A stretch of DNA of 64,000 nt. Origin: Luzula sylvatica (taxonomy: Eukaryota > Streptophyta > Magnoliopsida > Poales > Juncaceae). The number at the start of each line of letters is the position of its first letter. Position 1 is the first letter of the stretch. The DNA is taken from positions 53,067,798-53,131,797 of the forward strand of contig OX326957.1 of NCBI GenBank assembly GCA_946800325.1, given 5' to 3'. Positions 62,086 to 64,000 of this stretch are shown here, in pieces. The notes below the pieces were generated by a model, which made no database searches, was not told the origin of the DNA, and was given only the letters and a program-made list of their open reading frames with translations. The position numbers and the translations under genes are program-made.

Positions 62086-62553
62086 AACAAAAAATATTGA
62101 CTTTGATGAAAAAAAAATTCCAATTCCACACCAAAATCTTACCATCAAAACACCCCCTAAGTATCAAATATGGAGTATACGATTTAAAAGGTATGATTTG
62201 GAATTCAAAAATCAATGATGACATGAGTAAGTTAAGAATATTATTTTTAATGTTTTTGTAAAATTATGACATATCATCTTTATTATAACGATCAAGTAAA
62301 AAGAATAAAAGATTAAGATTAATTAAGTGTACACCACACATGGGAAACCAACCACTTGAATTGACCTTAATTATGCATCATTAGCAAGATATTACTTAAT
62401 TTGCCGTCATTATCAATAATTATTTGCTAATTATTGGATTTGTCGTATCTCAAGGCATCTTTTTGCGACGCCCATATATTTATTTATTTAAGCATTCAGT
62501 AACCCATTATTTAGTGCAGGCATGCATAATAGTCACAAATCAGATCAAATTAA

Positions 62554-62556
<3 letters not shown>

Positions 62557-62599
<43 letters not shown>
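62557..62599. repeat. GA microsatellite
   Basis: An uninterrupted (AG)n tract of about 42 bases with no adjacent gene in the window. Confidence 0.9.
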
Positions 62600-62601
<2 letters not shown>

Positions 62602-64000
62602 AAATTAAATCGTGTGGTGAATAACGTGCTGAGCGCATGGTTATAGATATATGTGTGGATCTCTTATTATTTTGAAAAATTATACTTGTTCCCTCTAAAA
62701 TCTCCCACAAACCCTGATGTGTTGACAAATAAACATTAAATACGTTTAATAATAGCAAATTTTACATTTTAGATTTACCAGATGGTAAACCTAACTTATT
62801 TATTTTATTATATTTTTATTAAATTTCACACGTTTCACATTTGGTAAATGATGAATCGATATATCCAAATAAATTTTTTTTTTCATATTTGTAAAATTTA
62901 AATTTAATTACAAAAGGATGGTGGTAATCAATTCCAATAAAAACGTTCAATTCATCAATGAAGTGTAAAACGGTTAATATTTTTCTTTTCCATCATATAT
63001 AAAAAGACAACAAAAAAAATAATCATAGTTTATCACTATTAATTAATATTTCTGTCAACACATTAATTGAGTTAGGGATTTATAAGAAGAGATGTCTACC
63101 ACCACTCTATTATTTTTTGAAGAACAGTTGCATTCTCTCCTGTTGTGTATCTCCGAGCTAGGGATTTCTAATAATTTTTGCATATAAACTCATCCCATTA
63201 ATCTAATATTCACCAATAAAATATTCATTACACAAACTCACAATACTCATACCCAATCCAAATATGAAATATGAGATACATAGCTCGAGTTAACTTGTGA
63301 TGAATTGGACTAGGCTCATTGACATTCCTAACCATAATTAATTTGCATTTGGCAACACTTTAACAAAGTTCGTCACACGAAAAACTATCATATTTTTTAC
63401 TAATCACGAACTAATGTATGTTAGGAAATATTAGGAAAAGGATACTCATGTATGTTACATGCGCAACTCAATTATTTCACTTTAGAATCATCGTTTCGAA
63501 ATAAAAAGTGCGGAAGGAAAGGTCAATGTGTTAAATCTAGGTTTGAATAATCTGATTGACCGACAGGTCGATGCATTAAATTTTGTCTTGCTTTCCCGTT
63601 CTTTGATTCTCGCACAAAAAACTTCTCCAGTTCGATCACCAGAGTTCCTACTCAAAAAACTCGATCACGATCCTTTGTTCTCTCGGTGAGCGTTGTAAAG
63701 TCCTTGTCGAAATAACAACCTAATTGTGTAAAAGCTCTCTCAAGAGTCAAGATCAGTCGCTAGAACTTTCTTGTATTTCTCATCTTTTCACTCTTTCTAA
63801 TGATATAGAGAAAATATAATTGATCTACTACGACAATACTGATATATAATGACATTTGTTTTCCATCATTTTAGCACATTCTACTGTTACTTGTATAAAT
63901 AACAACATTAACTGATTAATCTTGTTATTAAATTATAAAAGACATTATTATATATTAAATATAGAGAATAATTTTATACAGTGACATTTTATATTTAATG
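62600..64000. other. Gene-free right end of window
   Basis: AT-rich sequence. The part 63480-63760 is less AT-rich (CGATCACCAGAGTTCC, CTCGGTGAGCGTTG) and could be part of an element cut by the window edge, but nothing recognisable was found. Confidence 0.5.

Larger units (their letters stand above)
60412..62157. mobile_element. Relative of the 5620-7376 element, expanded by AT microsatellites
   Basis: 60412-60530 repeats phrases of 5643-5715 (TAGAGTGGAATxGGATTATAAGGTGGAGG; AGATGCTGGAAAAT). The right boundary CCATCAAAACACCCCC resembles the end of a GGGGGTGTTTTGATGG-type terminus. Between them are long TATAAT, ATT and AAT tracts. The left terminal GGGGCTGTTTGG is missing here, so boundaries are tentative. 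Confidence 0.45.

Noticed and set aside
1..64000. tRNA or rRNA genes
   Set aside because: I scanned by eye for tRNA A/B boxes and rRNA cores and recognised none; a tRNAscan-type search would be needed to exclude a single tRNA.

Overview
This window is nuclear DNA of a flowering plant, most likely a eudicot. The DNA is AT-rich, the genes are split by short GT-AG introns, and all nine recognisable genes belong to plant families. Between them lie MITEs, Helitrons and microsatellites. I saw no bacterial, organellar or viral gene block and no CRISPR array. All gene models were assembled by hand from reading frame, splice sites and remembered family motifs; none was checked by a database search.

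Layout. 1-11.0 kb has no gene. It holds three diverged tandem copies of a roughly 2 kb unit, interrupted by a Harbinger-like element, a small hAT element with an exact 8-bp duplication and an unoccupied partner site, and a Helitron that carries a minisatellite. 11.6-21.1 kb has three plus-strand genes: a class III patatin-like protein, a CCCH-zinc-finger tRNA m5U methyltransferase, and a RING-CH membrane E3 ligase. 21.9-23.7 kb is a phosphoglycerate mutase-like gene. It is tail-to-tail with the first of two tandem minus-strand fatty acid amide hydrolase (FAAH) genes (24.4-28.3 and 32.8-36.9 kb). From memory, Arabidopsis also has FAAH (At5g64440) beside a PGM-like gene (At5g64460), so this may be an old syntenic pair with a local FAAH duplication. 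The spacer between the FAAH copies holds a Helitron, a LINE relic with a hAT insertion, and a Mutator-type foldback.

36.9-49.2 kb is transposon-rich and holds one gene, a multi-pass membrane protein of unknown function (41.1-42.0 kb). It also has a Helitron terminus, a CACTA terminus, a Mutator MITE with an exact 9-bp duplication, and two very large adjacent hairpins (46.2-47.3 kb). 49.25-58.13 kb is gene-dense: IRX9H-type xylan glycosyltransferase (+), eIF3m (-), and VPS53 (+). The last two are head-to-head across a 512-bp shared promoter. 58.1-64.0 kb has no gene and is AT-rich with long AAT/ATT microsatellites.

The genes do not form a pathway. They are housekeeping or lipid-signalling functions: tRNA modification, translation initiation, endosome-to-Golgi tethering, xylan synthesis, N-acylethanolamine hydrolysis and ubiquitination. 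The main points of interest are structural: four GC-AG introns among about 88, a MITE that appears to supply a splice donor in one FAAH copy, occupied/empty-site transposon pairs, a 36-nt poly-G run in an intron, and the paired hairpins. I found no convincing new biological system.
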